Shown in pieces: positions 27,868 through 37,112 of a DNA stretch of 64,000 nt; within the stretch, counting starts at the first letter, position 1; every line of letters starts with the position of its first letter. Source of the DNA: Pseudonocardia cypriaca (GTDB taxonomy: Bacteria > Actinomycetota > Actinomycetes > Mycobacteriales > Pseudonocardiaceae); NCBI RefSeq assembly GCF_006717045.1, contig NZ_VFPH01000001.1, forward strand, positions 3,674,414 through 3,738,413. Reading direction: 5' to 3'. A program made the position numbers and the translations under genes. A model generated the notes under the pieces. The model was given only the letters and a program-made list of their open reading frames with translations. It was not told the origin of the DNA and did not search any database.

Positions 27868-28541
27868 AGCATCCCCCGCTGGATGATCGTGGTGACGTCC
27901 TCGTTCCGGATCACGTCCATGTCGTGCCCGGGCGTGCAGACGAACACCCGGCCCTTGCCCCAGTCCCGCGTCCAGATCGCGGGCGAGGTGATCGGCCGGT
28001 GCCACGGCTCCCACTCGTTCTTGGCGAGCGTGGTGGTGGCGAGGACGGTGTTGTACTCGTCCGACAGCACCCAGTACTGCTCGGTGACCAGGTCGAAGTC
28101 GGCGATCCCCTCCATCACCGGGTGGTCGGTGGCGGTGATCTCGACCCGGTACGGGATGAAGAAGTCGGACTGCTCGCCCTTGCGCTCGTCCGGCGCCTTG
28201 GGCGGGTGGCAGGCGAACTGGCCACCGACGAGCTGCAGGTAGTCGCTGGAGTTGCGGTAGGAGTCGGCGATCCCGCCGTGCCAACCGGCCAGTCCGGTGC
28301 CGTTCTCCACGGCGCGCGTCAGCCCGGCGAGCTCGTCCTTCTCGATGGTGCTCATCGTCATGCACTGCACGATCAGGTCGACGCCCGCCATGAAGTCGGC
28401 GTCGGCGTAGACCTTCGGCGAGTTCTCCACCCGCACCGCGAAACCGTTGGCCTGCAGGTGCGGGAGGAAGTAGTCGGTGGCCTCGACGGGGTGGTGTCCT
28501 TCCCAGCCGCCCCGTACCACCAACGCTTGCCGTTCCGTCAC
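27852..28541 (-). CDS. ThuA-like sugar utilisation protein
   Basis: A 229-aa ThuA-domain protein (class I glutamine-amidotransferase-like fold): VVRGGWEGHHPVEAT at the start, NGTGLAGWHGG, and GRVFVCTPGHDM with its conserved histidine. ThuA with ThuB is required for trehalose and sucrose use through 3-keto intermediates in rhizobia; more recently ThuA-like proteins were linked to 3-ketoglycoside metabolism. It lies ten bases after the MalG-type permease gene in the same operon. Confidence 0.88.
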   Translation of the reverse strand: MTERQALVVRGGWEGHHPVEATDYFLPHLQANGFAVRVENSPKVYADADFMAGVDLIVQCMTMSTIEKDELAGLTRAVENGTGLAGWHGGIADSYRNSSDYLQLVGGQFACHPPKAPDERKGEQSDFFIPYRVEITATDHPVMEGIADFDLVTEQYWVLSDEYNTVLATTTLAKNEWEPWHRPITSPAIWTRDWGKGRVFVCTPGHDMDVIRNEDVTTIIQRGMLWAAR

Positions 28542-28551
28542 GGAAATCCCT

Positions 28552-29466
28552 TCACTTGGAGAACCCGGCAGTCATGCCGGCCAACAGGTGCCGCCGCCCG
28601 ATGACGTACAGCGCGAGGATCGGCAGCGTCGCGAGCACCACGGACGCGAGCACGGCGGGCACGTTGATCCCGTACTCGCCCTGGAAGGCCCACAGCGCGA
28701 GCGGGAGCACCCGCAGCTCCGGGCTCTGGGTGAGCACCAGCGGCAGCAGGAACGCGTTCCACACCTGCAGGCCCTGGTAGATCGCCACCGTGATGAGCGC
28801 GGGCTGCGTGAGCGGGAACGCCAGCCGCCACATCGTGCCCCACTCGGTCGCCCCGTCCATCCGCATCGACTCGAACAGCTCGTTCGGCACGTCGCGGATG
28901 AAGTTGGCCAGGATCAGCACCGACAGCGGGATGGCGAACGCGATCGAGGGCAGGATCAGCGCGAGGTGGCTGTCGTAGAGGCTCAGCCGGATGATGATCA
29001 GGTAGACCGGGATGATCACGGCCTGCAGCGGGCAGGCCAGCCCCATCAGGAAGACGGTGTTGCTGAACCGCAGGAACCGGCCGCGCCCGCCGCGGACGAT
29101 CGCGAACGCCGCCATGAACGACACCAGCACCGCGGGCACCGTCGCGCCGACGGTCACGATCACCGAGTTCAGGAAGTACGTCAGGAAGTCGGCCTCGATC
29201 ACCGCCTGGTAGTTCTCCAGGGTCGGCTCGGCGGGCAGCATGGGGTTGCTCGAGTAGTACGCCGACTGCGGCTTGAAGCTGGTGATGACCACCCAGTAGA
29301 CCGGGATGATGATGATCCCGAGCCACACGAAGCTCGCGATGCTCCCGAGGTAGTTGGGCCGGTCCGCGGACACGGAGCGCCGTCGCCGTGGCTGGGCCTT
29401 CCTCCCGGGAGCCGGGACGGAGACCGCCGATGGTGCGCCGGCGGCGGCGCTGGTGGGTGCGGCCAC
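28552..29466 (-). CDS. Carbohydrate ABC transporter permease (MalG/LacG type)
   Basis: Inner-membrane permease of 304 aa with six predicted helices. A long basic N-terminus precedes helix 1 (about 45-65), and the EAA motif reads ESMRMDGATEWGTMWRLAFPLTQPAL, which docks the ATPase. GTG at 29466 follows the partner permease's stop by one base. No ATPase gene is present in the operon, so a shared MsiK-type ATPase, common in actinomycetes, must be used. Confidence 0.92.
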   Translation of the reverse strand: MAAPTSAAAGAPSAVSVPAPGRKAQPRRRRSVSADRPNYLGSIASFVWLGIIIIPVYWVVITSFKPQSAYYSSNPMLPAEPTLENYQAVIEADFLTYFLNSVIVTVGATVPAVLVSFMAAFAIVRGGRGRFLRFSNTVFLMGLACPLQAVIIPVYLIIIRLSLYDSHLALILPSIAFAIPLSVLILANFIRDVPNELFESMRMDGATEWGTMWRLAFPLTQPALITVAIYQGLQVWNAFLLPLVLTQSPELRVLPLALWAFQGEYGINVPAVLASVVLATLPILALYVIGRRHLLAGMTAGFSK

Positions 29467-29467
29467 G

Positions 29468-30361
29468 TCAGGCTCCTTCCAGCCGGCTCTCGTTGGCGTC
29501 CTTGCCGCCCATGCGTTGGACGCCCATCGCGAGCAGCACAGCGACCACGACGATGATCAGCGCGATCACGCTCGCGGGTCCCATCATGTTGCCGCGGAAC
29601 CCCCGCAGGTACATGTCGAGCGCCAGCACCCGGGTGGCGTCGCTCGGGCCGCCCAGGGTGAGCACGAAGATCAGGTCGAACAGCGTCATCGACCCGGCCA
29701 CGATCATCGTGGACGACGTGATGAGCGTGTACTTCAGCTGCGGCAGCGTGATCGAGAAGAACTGGCGCACCCGCCCGGCGCCGTCGATCCGGGCCGCCTC
29801 GTACAGCGACGCCGGGATCTGGCGCACCGCGCCCTGGTAGATCAGGGAGTGGAAGGGGATGAACTGCCAGGACACCACGAAGACCACCGTGGCGATCGCG
29901 AGCACTGGGTCGCCGAGCCAGTTCTGCACCAGCAGCGGGATCCCCAGCGAGGCACCGAGGCCGAAGTTGGGGTCCAGCAGCGCCTTGTAGGTGATGGCGA
30001 TCGCCGCCGAGCTCAGCAGCAGCGGGGTGAAGTACAGCACCGCGAGCACCGTGCGGTAGCGCTGGTGGCCCGCGATGAACACGCCGACGAGGATGCTCAT
30101 CGGGGTCTGCACCAGCCAGGACAGCGCCATGATCAGGAACGTGACGCCGAGCGAGTGCACCAAACCCGGGTCGCTGAGCACCGACACCCAGTTGTCGAAA
30201 CCGATCGGCGTGATCTCACCGATGCCGTTCCAGCTGGTGAAGCTCAGCAGGAGCACACCGATCAGCGGGATGACCCCGAACGCCGCGAAGAACGCCAACG
30301 CCGGCAGCACCAGCCACGCGAGCGACCCGTGCTGCCGAGCACTGACCGAACCGCTGGTCAC
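29468..30361 (-). CDS. Carbohydrate ABC transporter permease (MalF/UgpA type)
   Basis: Six-helix permease of 297 aa; EAA motif EAARIDGAGRVRQFFSITLPQLKY. The charged cytoplasmic N-terminus and first helix (WLVLPALAFFAAFGVIPLIGVLL) are typical of UgpA/MalF relatives without the large periplasmic loop. Its GTG overlaps the stop of the binding-protein gene (GTGA). It forms the heteromeric channel with the next permease. Confidence 0.92.
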   Translation of the reverse strand: MTSGSVSARQHGSLAWLVLPALAFFAAFGVIPLIGVLLLSFTSWNGIGEITPIGFDNWVSVLSDPGLVHSLGVTFLIMALSWLVQTPMSILVGVFIAGHQRYRTVLAVLYFTPLLLSSAAIAITYKALLDPNFGLGASLGIPLLVQNWLGDPVLAIATVVFVVSWQFIPFHSLIYQGAVRQIPASLYEAARIDGAGRVRQFFSITLPQLKYTLITSSTMIVAGSMTLFDLIFVLTLGGPSDATRVLALDMYLRGFRGNMMGPASVIALIIVVVAVLLAMGVQRMGGKDANESRLEGA

Positions 30362-31680
30362 GACGAGGGGACCGCGTTCATGTTGGTCGCGAACTGCTCC
30401 GGGCTGATCGACAGCGAGAACAGCTGCTCGATGTTGTTGAGCATCTCGTCGGCGGGCCCGGGCAGCAGCGCCTGGTCCCAGGAGTGCACCCACGACTTCG
30501 CCTGCGTGGCCGTGTCGTAGACGAACTGCTGGAACGGGGCGTCGGGACCGGAGAACTTGCTGTCGACGCCGTTGACGATCGGCACGGCGCCGCTGGCGAC
30601 CCACCCGTCGATGTCCGCGTCGGTCAGCAAACCGTTCTTGAAGTACTCCCGCGCGATGGCCTTCTGCTCCTCCGACGCCTGGGAGGACAGCGCCAGGAAC
30701 GACGCGGGGTTGCCGACGCCGGTGCTCGGGTCGCCCGCTCCGCCCTCGATGGCCGGGAACGGGACCCAACCGAGCTTGCCGCTCGGGACGAAGTCGCCGC
30801 CCTCCTCCTTCATGGAGCCGTAGGTCCACGCGCCGTGCAGCATCATCGCGGCGCGACCCTGGTGCATCAGCGCCTGGTCGGCGTTGGCGTCGGCGGCGAT
30901 CGACTGGAAGCCGTTGACGAACCCGCCCGCCCGGACGAGGTCCTGGACCTTCGTCAGCCCGGCGATCGCGGCCGGGTGCGACCAGGCGTTCGGCTCGCCC
31001 GCGGCGATGGCGTCGAAGACCTGGGGACCGCCCTGGCGGTCGAACAGGAACTCCAGCCACATCATGTTGGTCCAGCGCGACTGCCCGGCGAGCGAGAACG
31101 GTGCGATCCCCGCGTTGTTGAACACCGGCACGAGCGCCATCAGCTCGCCCCACGTGGTGGGCGGCTGCGCGCCGACCTGCTCGAACAGCTGCTTGTTGTA
31201 GAACATGACGATCGGCGACACCTGCTCGCACGGCACCGCGTAGATCTTCCCGTCGACCGTGGCCGCTGCGAAGGAGGTGTCGAAGCGCTTCGACTTGACG
31301 TCGGGGTTCTGGTTGAACCAGTCGGTGAGGTCGTCCACCTGGCCGTTGCGCACGTAGTCGCGCAGGCCGCCGCCGCCCCAGGTCCAGATCACCGTGGGCG
31401 CCTGGTTCGCGCCGACGGCCGTGCGGATCCGGGTCTTGTAGGCGTCGTTCTCGAAGAACGTGGCCGCGAGCTTCCCTTCGGGGCGCGCGGCGTTGAAGGC
31501 GTCGACCGACGCCTTGCGAAGGCCTTCCTGCGGCTGGCCCGTGAGGTACCAGATACTCGCCTCGCCACTGCTGGCCTGGCCGGGGCCTGAGGTGCCGCAC
31601 GAGGCCAGCACGCTCGCACCGATCGGTGCGGCCGCCGCGAGGGCCAGGAACGACCGTCGGGAAATCCGCTTCTGATCCAC
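30358..31680 (-). CDS. ABC transporter sugar-binding lipoprotein (Tat-type signal)
   Basis: Extracellular solute-binding protein family 1, 440 aa. The N-terminus has a twin-arginine motif (SRRSFLA) and a lipobox LASC, so it is probably exported folded by Tat and then lipidated. The mature domain (WGGGGLRDYVRNGQVDDLT, GKIYAVPCEQVSPIVMFYN, AMMLHGAWTYGSM) is typical of oligosaccharide binders. GTG at 31680 has GGAG six bases upstream; an ATG at 31707 is less well placed. It heads the operon with both permeases, thuA and the thuB-like gene, under LacI-type operators at 31754 and 31842. Confidence 0.92.
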   Translation of the reverse strand: MDQKRISRRSFLALAAAAPIGASVLASCGTSGPGQASSGEASIWYLTGQPQEGLRKASVDAFNAARPEGKLAATFFENDAYKTRIRTAVGANQAPTVIWTWGGGGLRDYVRNGQVDDLTDWFNQNPDVKSKRFDTSFAAATVDGKIYAVPCEQVSPIVMFYNKQLFEQVGAQPPTTWGELMALVPVFNNAGIAPFSLAGQSRWTNMMWLEFLFDRQGGPQVFDAIAAGEPNAWSHPAAIAGLTKVQDLVRAGGFVNGFQSIAADANADQALMHQGRAAMMLHGAWTYGSMKEEGGDFVPSGKLGWVPFPAIEGGAGDPSTGVGNPASFLALSSQASEEQKAIAREYFKNGLLTDADIDGWVASGAVPIVNGVDSKFSGPDAPFQQFVYDTATQAKSWVHSWDQALLPGPADEMLNNIEQLFSLSISPEQFATNMNAVPSS

Positions 31681-31753
31681 GTCGATCTCCGTTGCGCCGG
31701 GCCGCATCAATGCGGCCGCTCGATCCGGACGCGGAGCTGCCGTCCGACAGCTC

Positions 31754-31765
31754 CGAAAGTTTTCG
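31754..31765. promoter_or_regulatory. CGAAAGTTTTCG operator (site 1)
   Basis: Inverted repeat CGAAA-GT-TTTCG upstream of the sugar-binding gene. An almost identical site lies 88 bp away at 31842. Both sit in the divergent promoter region between the ABC operon and the lacI-family gene. Confidence 0.65.
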
Positions 31766-31841
31766 AAACAACTACGCGTGACCCGCACCATAATGACCAC
31801 CCCACCGGGGGTCAAGGCCTGATTCTGCAGCAAATCGGCCT

Positions 31842-31853
31842 CGAAAAGTTTCG
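31842..31853. promoter_or_regulatory. CGAAAAGTTTCG operator (site 2)
   Basis: Perfect inverted repeat CGAAA-AG-TTTCG, ending four bases before the first possible start of the LacI-family gene. It pairs with site 1 at 31754-31765 and probably serves autoregulation. Confidence 0.65.
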
Positions 31854-31857
31854 GTGC

Positions 31858-32994
31858 GTGTCTTCCCCGGACGGCCGTCCGGCGGTTACGGTGCGCCCAC
31901 CAGGCACCGAGGCCGGAGGTGGCCCCCTGACCGGATCGCACGTGTCTGCCGGCGGGCGGCAGACGGGACGCACCACGCTCGCGATGATCGCCGCTTCGGC
32001 CGGCGTCTCCGTCGCCACCGTGTCCAAGGTCGTCAACGGCCGCCAGGACGTCGCGCCCGACACCCGCGCACAGGTCGAGGAGCTGCTGCGCCAGCACGGG
32101 TACGTGCCGCCGTCGGCACGCCGGTCGGTCGGCACGGGCGCGACGGTCGAGCTGATCGTGCACGGTTCGTTCGGCGCCTACGCGACACAGGTGATCGAGG
32201 GGGTCGTGCATGCCGGTTCGGAGATGGGCGCATCCATCGCCATCGGCCAGGTGGACGACGACGATCTCCCGGCCGGCTCCCCCGAGACGTGGGCCCGCCG
32301 CCTCGCGACCAGCGGGCGCGCCGGGGTCGTGATCGTCACCGGGGCACTCACCAGCGCCCACATCGACGCGCTCGCGCTCACCGGGCTGCCCCTCGTCGTC
32401 CTGGACCCGATGAGCCTGCCCCGCGTCGAGGTCACCAGCGTCGGGTCCACGAACTTCGCGGGTGGGCTGGCCGCCACCCAGCACCTGCTCGCGCTCGGGC
32501 ACCGCCGCATCGGCTACGTCGGCGGCCCCCCGGACTCCGGCTGCAACCAGGCCCGCCTGCACGGCTACCGCGCCGCGCTGGAGAGCGCCGGGATCGCCAC
32601 CGACCCCGGCCTCGTCCACAACGAGCACTTCCACTACGAGGTGGGCCTCCGGGCGGGCGCACGCCTGCTGGACATCCCCCACCCGCCCACCGCCGTCGTC
32701 GGCGGCAGCGACACCATCGCCCTGGGGATCATCGAGGCAGCCCGCCTGCGCAGCCTGCGGATCCCGCAAGACCTCTCCGTCACCGGCTTCGACGACACCG
32801 AGCTCGCCCGCATGGCCTCTCCCCCGCTCACCGCCGTCCGCCAACCGCTGCGGGAGATGGGCCGCGTCGCCGTCAAGACCGTGCTGCAGATGGCGGCCGG
32901 CGAGACGCTCGACTCGCACCACGTCGAGCTCGCCACCGAGCTGGTCGTCCGGGGCACCACCGCCCCGCCCGCCGGAGCCCCGCCGGAGAGCTGA
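31858..32994 (+). CDS. LacI family transcriptional repressor
   Basis: Sugar-responsive repressor of 378 aa from the first GTG. The DNA-binding domain begins late (TTLAMIAASAGVSVATVSKVVNGRQDVAPDTRAQV, about 40-75), followed by a periplasmic-binding-protein-like effector domain (SVGSTNFAGGLAATQHLLALGHRRIGYVGG; TAVVGGSDTIALGIIEAA). GTG at 31942 would give a 350-aa protein of more usual length and moves the start away from the operator, so the first 28 residues are doubtful. It is divergent from the ABC/ThuAB operon, with two CGAAANNTTTCG sites between; local, autoregulated control is likely. Confidence 0.93.
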   Translation: MSSPDGRPAVTVRPPGTEAGGGPLTGSHVSAGGRQTGRTTLAMIAASAGVSVATVSKVVNGRQDVAPDTRAQVEELLRQHGYVPPSARRSVGTGATVELIVHGSFGAYATQVIEGVVHAGSEMGASIAIGQVDDDDLPAGSPETWARRLATSGRAGVVIVTGALTSAHIDALALTGLPLVVLDPMSLPRVEVTSVGSTNFAGGLAATQHLLALGHRRIGYVGGPPDSGCNQARLHGYRAALESAGIATDPGLVHNEHFHYEVGLRAGARLLDIPHPPTAVVGGSDTIALGIIEAARLRSLRIPQDLSVTGFDDTELARMASPPLTAVRQPLREMGRVAVKTVLQMAAGETLDSHHVELATELVVRGTTAPPAGAPPES

Positions 32995-33042
32995 ATCCGA
33001 CGCCGTTGACCACCCTGATCGCGCACAGTGATCGGACCCGAT

Positions 33043-33080
33043 TCATCCGTTGCGGGCGACGCCCGCAATCGGGCGGATGA
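33043..33080. terminator. Nested hairpin after the lacI-family gene
   Basis: An inner perfect stem TTGCGGG/CCCGCAA (33050-33068) is enclosed by TCATCCG/CGGATGA arms (33043-33049 and 33074-33080). It lies 50 bases after the repressor stop and has no T-run, as is common for actinomycete terminators. Confidence 0.5.
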
Positions 33081-33094
33081 GGACGATCTGCTGA

Positions 33095-33976
33095 GTGACC
33101 ATCGTGCACGGACCACTCGGCAGGCCTCGGGTCGTTCTCCTCGCGGGTGTTCTCGGGCTGGCTGTCGCTGCCTGTGGCGGCGGTGGGCCTCCCGCCTCGA
33201 CCGCACAGGCCACCGACGAGCTGCCCGCACCATCGCTCACCGCGCGGCCCACGGTCGAGCTCCCCGAGATCTCGCTCACCGCGCCGGTGCGGGCGACCAC
33301 GCCCGAGGAGTCCCCGGATCAACCGCCGCGGACCGCGGTCGCGCTACCGACGCGTTCCGAGGCGTTGCTCCCCACGCAGGACCCGTCACCGGCCACGACC
33401 CCCGCGCAGGCGGAGACGACCGGCTCAGCGCCGGCCACGACCGCCGGCCCGGCCGAGCTGACGCCGACGCCCGCCGCGGCGGCTCCGGCCGAACCGTCGT
33501 CCACCTCCGCCGCGAGCTGGCTCTGGTGGCTGCTCGGCCTGCTGGCCGTCGGCGCCGTGGTGATCATCGTTGCGTCGGCCCGCGCCCGCCGGGCCGGGGC
33601 CTGGACCGCGCGGCTCGACGCCGTGGTGGCGGAGACGACGTGGCTGGCCCACGAGCTGCTCCCGAACACACTCGGCAGTCAGGACGCCGCGGCGCGCCTC
33701 GCCACCTGGACCGCCTACCGACCGCGGGTGGACACGCTCACGATCAGCCTGAACGAGGTCGCTGCGTCGGCGCCGGAAGACCGGCGGGCCGGCATCGACC
33801 AGCTGCGGGCCGCGGTCTTCGAGCTGCGCTCCGCGACCGACGCCTACACGACGGCCCGTCCCCCTGCCGACGCCGAGAGCCTCGGCGCCGTGCGAGAGGC
33901 TCAGCGCTGGACCGAGGAGGCCCTTCGCACGATCCGACGGGCGCCGGACAGCCGGCCGGACCAGCCCGTGGGCTAG
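33095..33976 (+). CDS. Envelope protein with lipobox-like N-terminus, Pro/Thr linker and a transmembrane helix
   Basis: Unrecognised protein of 293 aa. An N-terminal hydrophobic stretch ends in AVAACGGGG, which looks like a lipobox. About 110 residues of Pro/Thr/Ala-rich low-complexity linker follow, then a strong transmembrane helix (LWWLLGLLAVGAVVIIVA, about 147-165) and a cytoplasmic or periplasmic helical domain of 120 residues (ARLATWTAYRPRVDTLTISLNEVAAS). Having both a lipobox and an internal helix is unusual. GTG at 33095. No partner gene is evident; it is convergent with tctA. Confidence 0.75.
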   Translation: MTIVHGPLGRPRVVLLAGVLGLAVAACGGGGPPASTAQATDELPAPSLTARPTVELPEISLTAPVRATTPEESPDQPPRTAVALPTRSEALLPTQDPSPATTPAQAETTGSAPATTAGPAELTPTPAAAAPAEPSSTSAASWLWWLLGLLAVGAVVIIVASARARRAGAWTARLDAVVAETTWLAHELLPNTLGSQDAAARLATWTAYRPRVDTLTISLNEVAASAPEDRRAGIDQLRAAVFELRSATDAYTTARPPADAESLGAVREAQRWTEEALRTIRRAPDSRPDQPVG

Positions 33977-34015
33977 CAGCCGAGGCCGTCGAGCTCGCCA
34001 CCTTGCCGACGTTCC

Positions 34016-35542
34016 TCAGACGCCCACGCGTTCCCGGGGCGGCTCGGGCGGGGTCGGCGTCCCGCGCTTCCTCAGCTTCCCGACCAGCGGGATCAGGAGG
34101 AGGGCCGCGATCACCAGGTACACCACCACCGAAACGGGTGTGGACACCAGCGTGGTGAAGTCGCCGTTGGCGAGCTGGAGAGCGCGGCGCAGCTGCAGCT
34201 CCGCGTCCGGTCCGAGGATCACGCCGATGATCGCCGGCAGGACCGGCAGGCCGTAGCGGCGCATGAGGAACCCGACGGCGCCGATCGCGAGCAGCACCAG
34301 CAGGTCGACGGGCTGGCCGCTCACCGCGTAGGCGCCGACGCAGGCGAAGAACAGGATCCCCGCGTAAAGGTACGGCCGCGGGATGCGCAGCAGCTTCGCC
34401 CACACCGGCGCGAGCGGCAGGTTCAGCACCAGCAGCAGGACGAGGCCGATGAACAGGCTGGCGATGAGCGTCCACACCAGGTCGGGCTCGTTCTCGAACA
34501 GCAGCGGGCCGGGCTGGATGCCGAACTGCTGGAACGCCGCGAGCATGACGGCTGCGATCGCGGTGGTCGGCAGGCCGAGCGTGAGCATCGTGGCGAGCGT
34601 GCCCGCCGACGACGCGCTGGCCGCCGCCTCCGGGCCGGCCACGCCCTCGATCGCGCCCTTGCCGAACTCCTCGCGGCGCCGGGAGAGGCGCCGCTCGGTC
34701 ACGTACGCCATGAACGTCGACATCTCCGCCCCACCGGCCGGGATGGAGCCGAACGTGAACCCGATGAACGGGCCGCGCAGCCACGGCTTCCAGGTGCGGC
34801 GCAGGTCGTCGCGCGACAGCCACGGCCGCCCGACGGGAATCGGCGTGTCGACGGTCCGCCGCAGGTGGGCGGCCACCCACAGTGCCTCGCCCACCGCGAA
34901 CAGGCCGACCGCGACGATCACGACGTCGATGCCGTCGGCGAGCTGCGGGATGCCGAACGTCAGCCGCGCCTGGCCGGTGAGCGGGTCGAGCCCGACCAGC
35001 CCGATCGTCAGGCCGATCGCGAGCGCCGCGTACCCGCGCACCCGGGAACTGCCGAGCACCCCCGAGACGGCGACGAACGCCAGCACCATGATCGCGAAGA
35101 AGTCGGGGGCGCCGAGGTCGACGGCGACCGATGCCACCAGCGGTGCGAGCAGCACCAGCCCGAGCGCGCCCGCGAGCCCGCCGATGAAGTGCCCGATCGC
35201 GGCTGCGGCGAGCGCCTGGGCCCCGCGCCCGGCGCGAGCCATCGGGTTGCCCTCGATCGCCGCCATCACCGAGGCGCTCTCGCCGGGGGTGTTGAGCAGG
35301 ATCGACGTGGTCGACCCGCCGAACATGGCCCCGAAGTAGATGCCGGCGAACAGGATGAACGCGCCGGTGGGGTCGAACGCGTACGTGACGGGCAGCAGCA
35401 GCGCCACCGCCATCGCAGGCCCGATGCCGGGCAGCACGCCGATCGCGGTGCCCAGAAGCACGCCGATGGCGGAGAACAGCAGGTTGGTCGGGGTCAGCGC
35501 GTGGCCGAAGCCCTCGAAGAGGTGGGTGAGGTTCTCGATCAC
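34016..35542 (-). CDS. tctA: Tripartite tricarboxylate transporter large permease TctA
   Basis: Large membrane subunit of 508 aa with about 11-12 helices. The family signature GVLPGIGPAMAVALLLP is at about residue 38, and the mirrored segment GTLATMLTLGLPTTAIAAVML near residue 315 shows the internal duplication of TctA. It moves a carboxylate bound by TctC using an ion gradient. It is the last gene of tctC-tctB-tctA, one base after tctB. Neighbouring sensor kinase and sugar-acid genes suggest a sugar acid or carboxylate as substrate. Confidence 0.95.
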   Translation of the reverse strand: MIENLTHLFEGFGHALTPTNLLFSAIGVLLGTAIGVLPGIGPAMAVALLLPVTYAFDPTGAFILFAGIYFGAMFGGSTTSILLNTPGESASVMAAIEGNPMARAGRGAQALAAAAIGHFIGGLAGALGLVLLAPLVASVAVDLGAPDFFAIMVLAFVAVSGVLGSSRVRGYAALAIGLTIGLVGLDPLTGQARLTFGIPQLADGIDVVIVAVGLFAVGEALWVAAHLRRTVDTPIPVGRPWLSRDDLRRTWKPWLRGPFIGFTFGSIPAGGAEMSTFMAYVTERRLSRRREEFGKGAIEGVAGPEAAASASSAGTLATMLTLGLPTTAIAAVMLAAFQQFGIQPGPLLFENEPDLVWTLIASLFIGLVLLLVLNLPLAPVWAKLLRIPRPYLYAGILFFACVGAYAVSGQPVDLLVLLAIGAVGFLMRRYGLPVLPAIIGVILGPDAELQLRRALQLANGDFTTLVSTPVSVVVYLVIAALLLIPLVGKLRKRGTPTPPEPPRERVGV

Positions 35543-35543
35543 G

Positions 35544-36047
35544 TCAGATCAGCCCCATCAGCGGTCCGCCGGGCAGGTCCACGCCGAGCAGCGCGTCGAA
35601 CACGAGCCAGGTCGTCAGCGAGACGCCCGCGGCGATCAGCAGGTCGCGCGGGAACGCGCGGGAGCCGAGCGCGTAGGTGGCGCCCCAGAACAGCACGGTC
35701 CCGGCGATCGGCCAGCCGAGCAGAGGGATCAGCGCGGCGGTCGCGACGATCACGCCGGCGAGGATGAGCACCGTGCGCTTGTCGGCGGGGACGGCGAGGT
35801 CGACGTCCTCGCCCGCCTCGGCCTCGCCGTGGCCGCCGCGCAGCACGTCGACCGTGAGCAGAGCGGCCAGCACAAGGAGCAGCACGCCCAGGAGGATCGG
35901 CACGGCGTTCGGGCCGAGCGGGTCGGCGGCGTTGCCCGAGCGCGGCGCGAGCGCCACGTCGGCGAGCACCAGCAGCCCGGATGCGAGCAGCAACGCGGCG
36001 ACGCCCAGCTCGGAGCGTTCGCGCAGCCAGGGAACGACGGTGCTCAT
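35544..36047 (-). CDS. tctB: Tripartite tricarboxylate transporter small permease TctB
   Basis: Small membrane subunit of 167 aa with four predicted helices separated by an acidic cytoplasmic loop (GHGEAEAGEDVDL). These proteins are poorly conserved in sequence but constant in position. The ATG overlaps the tctC stop (ATGA), and the stop lies one base before tctA. Confidence 0.9.
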   Translation of the reverse strand: MSTVVPWLRERSELGVAALLLASGLLVLADVALAPRSGNAADPLGPNAVPILLGVLLLVLAALLTVDVLRGGHGEAEAGEDVDLAVPADKRTVLILAGVIVATAALIPLLGWPIAGTVLFWGATYALGSRAFPRDLLIAAGVSLTTWLVFDALLGVDLPGGPLMGLI

Positions 36048-37033
36048 GCGACCAACCCCAGGTTCCGCAGGACACCGGCGACGCGGTCGTTCTCCGAGTG
36101 CAGGAACGCCGCGAACTCGTCGCCGGGCAGGTACGCGTCCTGCCACCCGTTGCGTTCGAGGGCTTCCTTCCACTCCGGCGACTCGCGCAGCGTCGTGAAC
36201 GCCGCCACCAGCTCTGCGCGACCCTCGTCGGACAGGCCCGGCGGCGCGACGACCCCGCGCCAGTTGGCGAACTCGACGTTCACGCCCGACTCCTTCAGCG
36301 TCGGCGCGTCGACGCCCGGTACGCGCTGCGCCGCGGTCACGGCGAGCACCCGCAGCTCACCGGCCTCGATCTGGTCGGCGTACTCCGACAGACCGGACAC
36401 GCCGAACGCCACCTTGCCGCCGAGGACCGCGGCGAGCAGCTCGCCGCCGCCGTCGTAGGACACGTAGTTGACGGCGCGCGGGTCGATCCCCATGCCCTCG
36501 GCCATGAGCATCGGCGCGAGGTGGTCCGGCCCGCCCGGGCTGGAGCCGCCGCCGACGGGCACCGCGCCCGGATCGGCCTTCCACGCCGCCGTGAGGTCGT
36601 CGAGCGTGCGCAGCGGCGAGTCCTTGCCGACGACGACGATCTCGGTCTCCTGCGTGAGCCGCGCGATCGGCGTGGTGTCGGTGAGCTTCGCGGGCGAGTC
36701 GTTGGTGTAGACCGAGCCGACCACGCCGAGGCCCATCGACATCACGAGCCGGTCGTTGCCGCTCTCGTTGACCGTGCGGCCGAGCCCGACCGTGCCGCCG
36801 GCGCCCGGGAGGTTGAACACCTCCACGGCTCCGGTGATCCCCGCGTCCTCCATCGCCTTGGCGGCGGTGCGCGCCGTGATGTCGTATCCGCCACCGGGCG
36901 CGTTGGGCACCAGGAAGCGCAGGCCACGCAGCTGCGTGCCGTCGCCGCCACCGGTGAGCCCGCCGACCACCGGCGGTATGAGCAGCACCGCGGCGAGCGC
37001 CGCGACCACCGCGACCACACTTCGGGTCCGCAT
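36044..37033 (-). CDS. tctC: Tripartite tricarboxylate transporter substrate-binding protein TctC
   Basis: Extracytoplasmic binding protein of 329 aa of the TctC/Bug family. A signal peptide or anchor covers residues 4-28 (VVAVVAALAAVLLIPPVVGG). The family motifs FLVPNAPGGGYDITAR and NLPGAGGTVGLGR, and the SSPGGPDHL loop, line the carboxylate pocket. ATG at 37033 has GGAGAGG upstream. It is divergent from a CitA/DcuS-type kinase gene, the usual arrangement for carboxylate-induced transporters. Confidence 0.93.
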   Translation of the reverse strand: MRTRSVVAVVAALAAVLLIPPVVGGLTGGGDGTQLRGLRFLVPNAPGGGYDITARTAAKAMEDAGITGAVEVFNLPGAGGTVGLGRTVNESGNDRLVMSMGLGVVGSVYTNDSPAKLTDTTPIARLTQETEIVVVGKDSPLRTLDDLTAAWKADPGAVPVGGGSSPGGPDHLAPMLMAEGMGIDPRAVNYVSYDGGGELLAAVLGGKVAFGVSGLSEYADQIEAGELRVLAVTAAQRVPGVDAPTLKESGVNVEFANWRGVVAPPGLSDEGRAELVAAFTTLRESPEWKEALERNGWQDAYLPGDEFAAFLHSENDRVAGVLRNLGLVA

Positions 37034-37112
37034 ATGTCTGCCTCTCCATCGAGGTATGTCGTGGCGCACAGCCTGGGCTGCGACGGCGACGGTGTCTGCC
37101 TTGCTCGCACAT

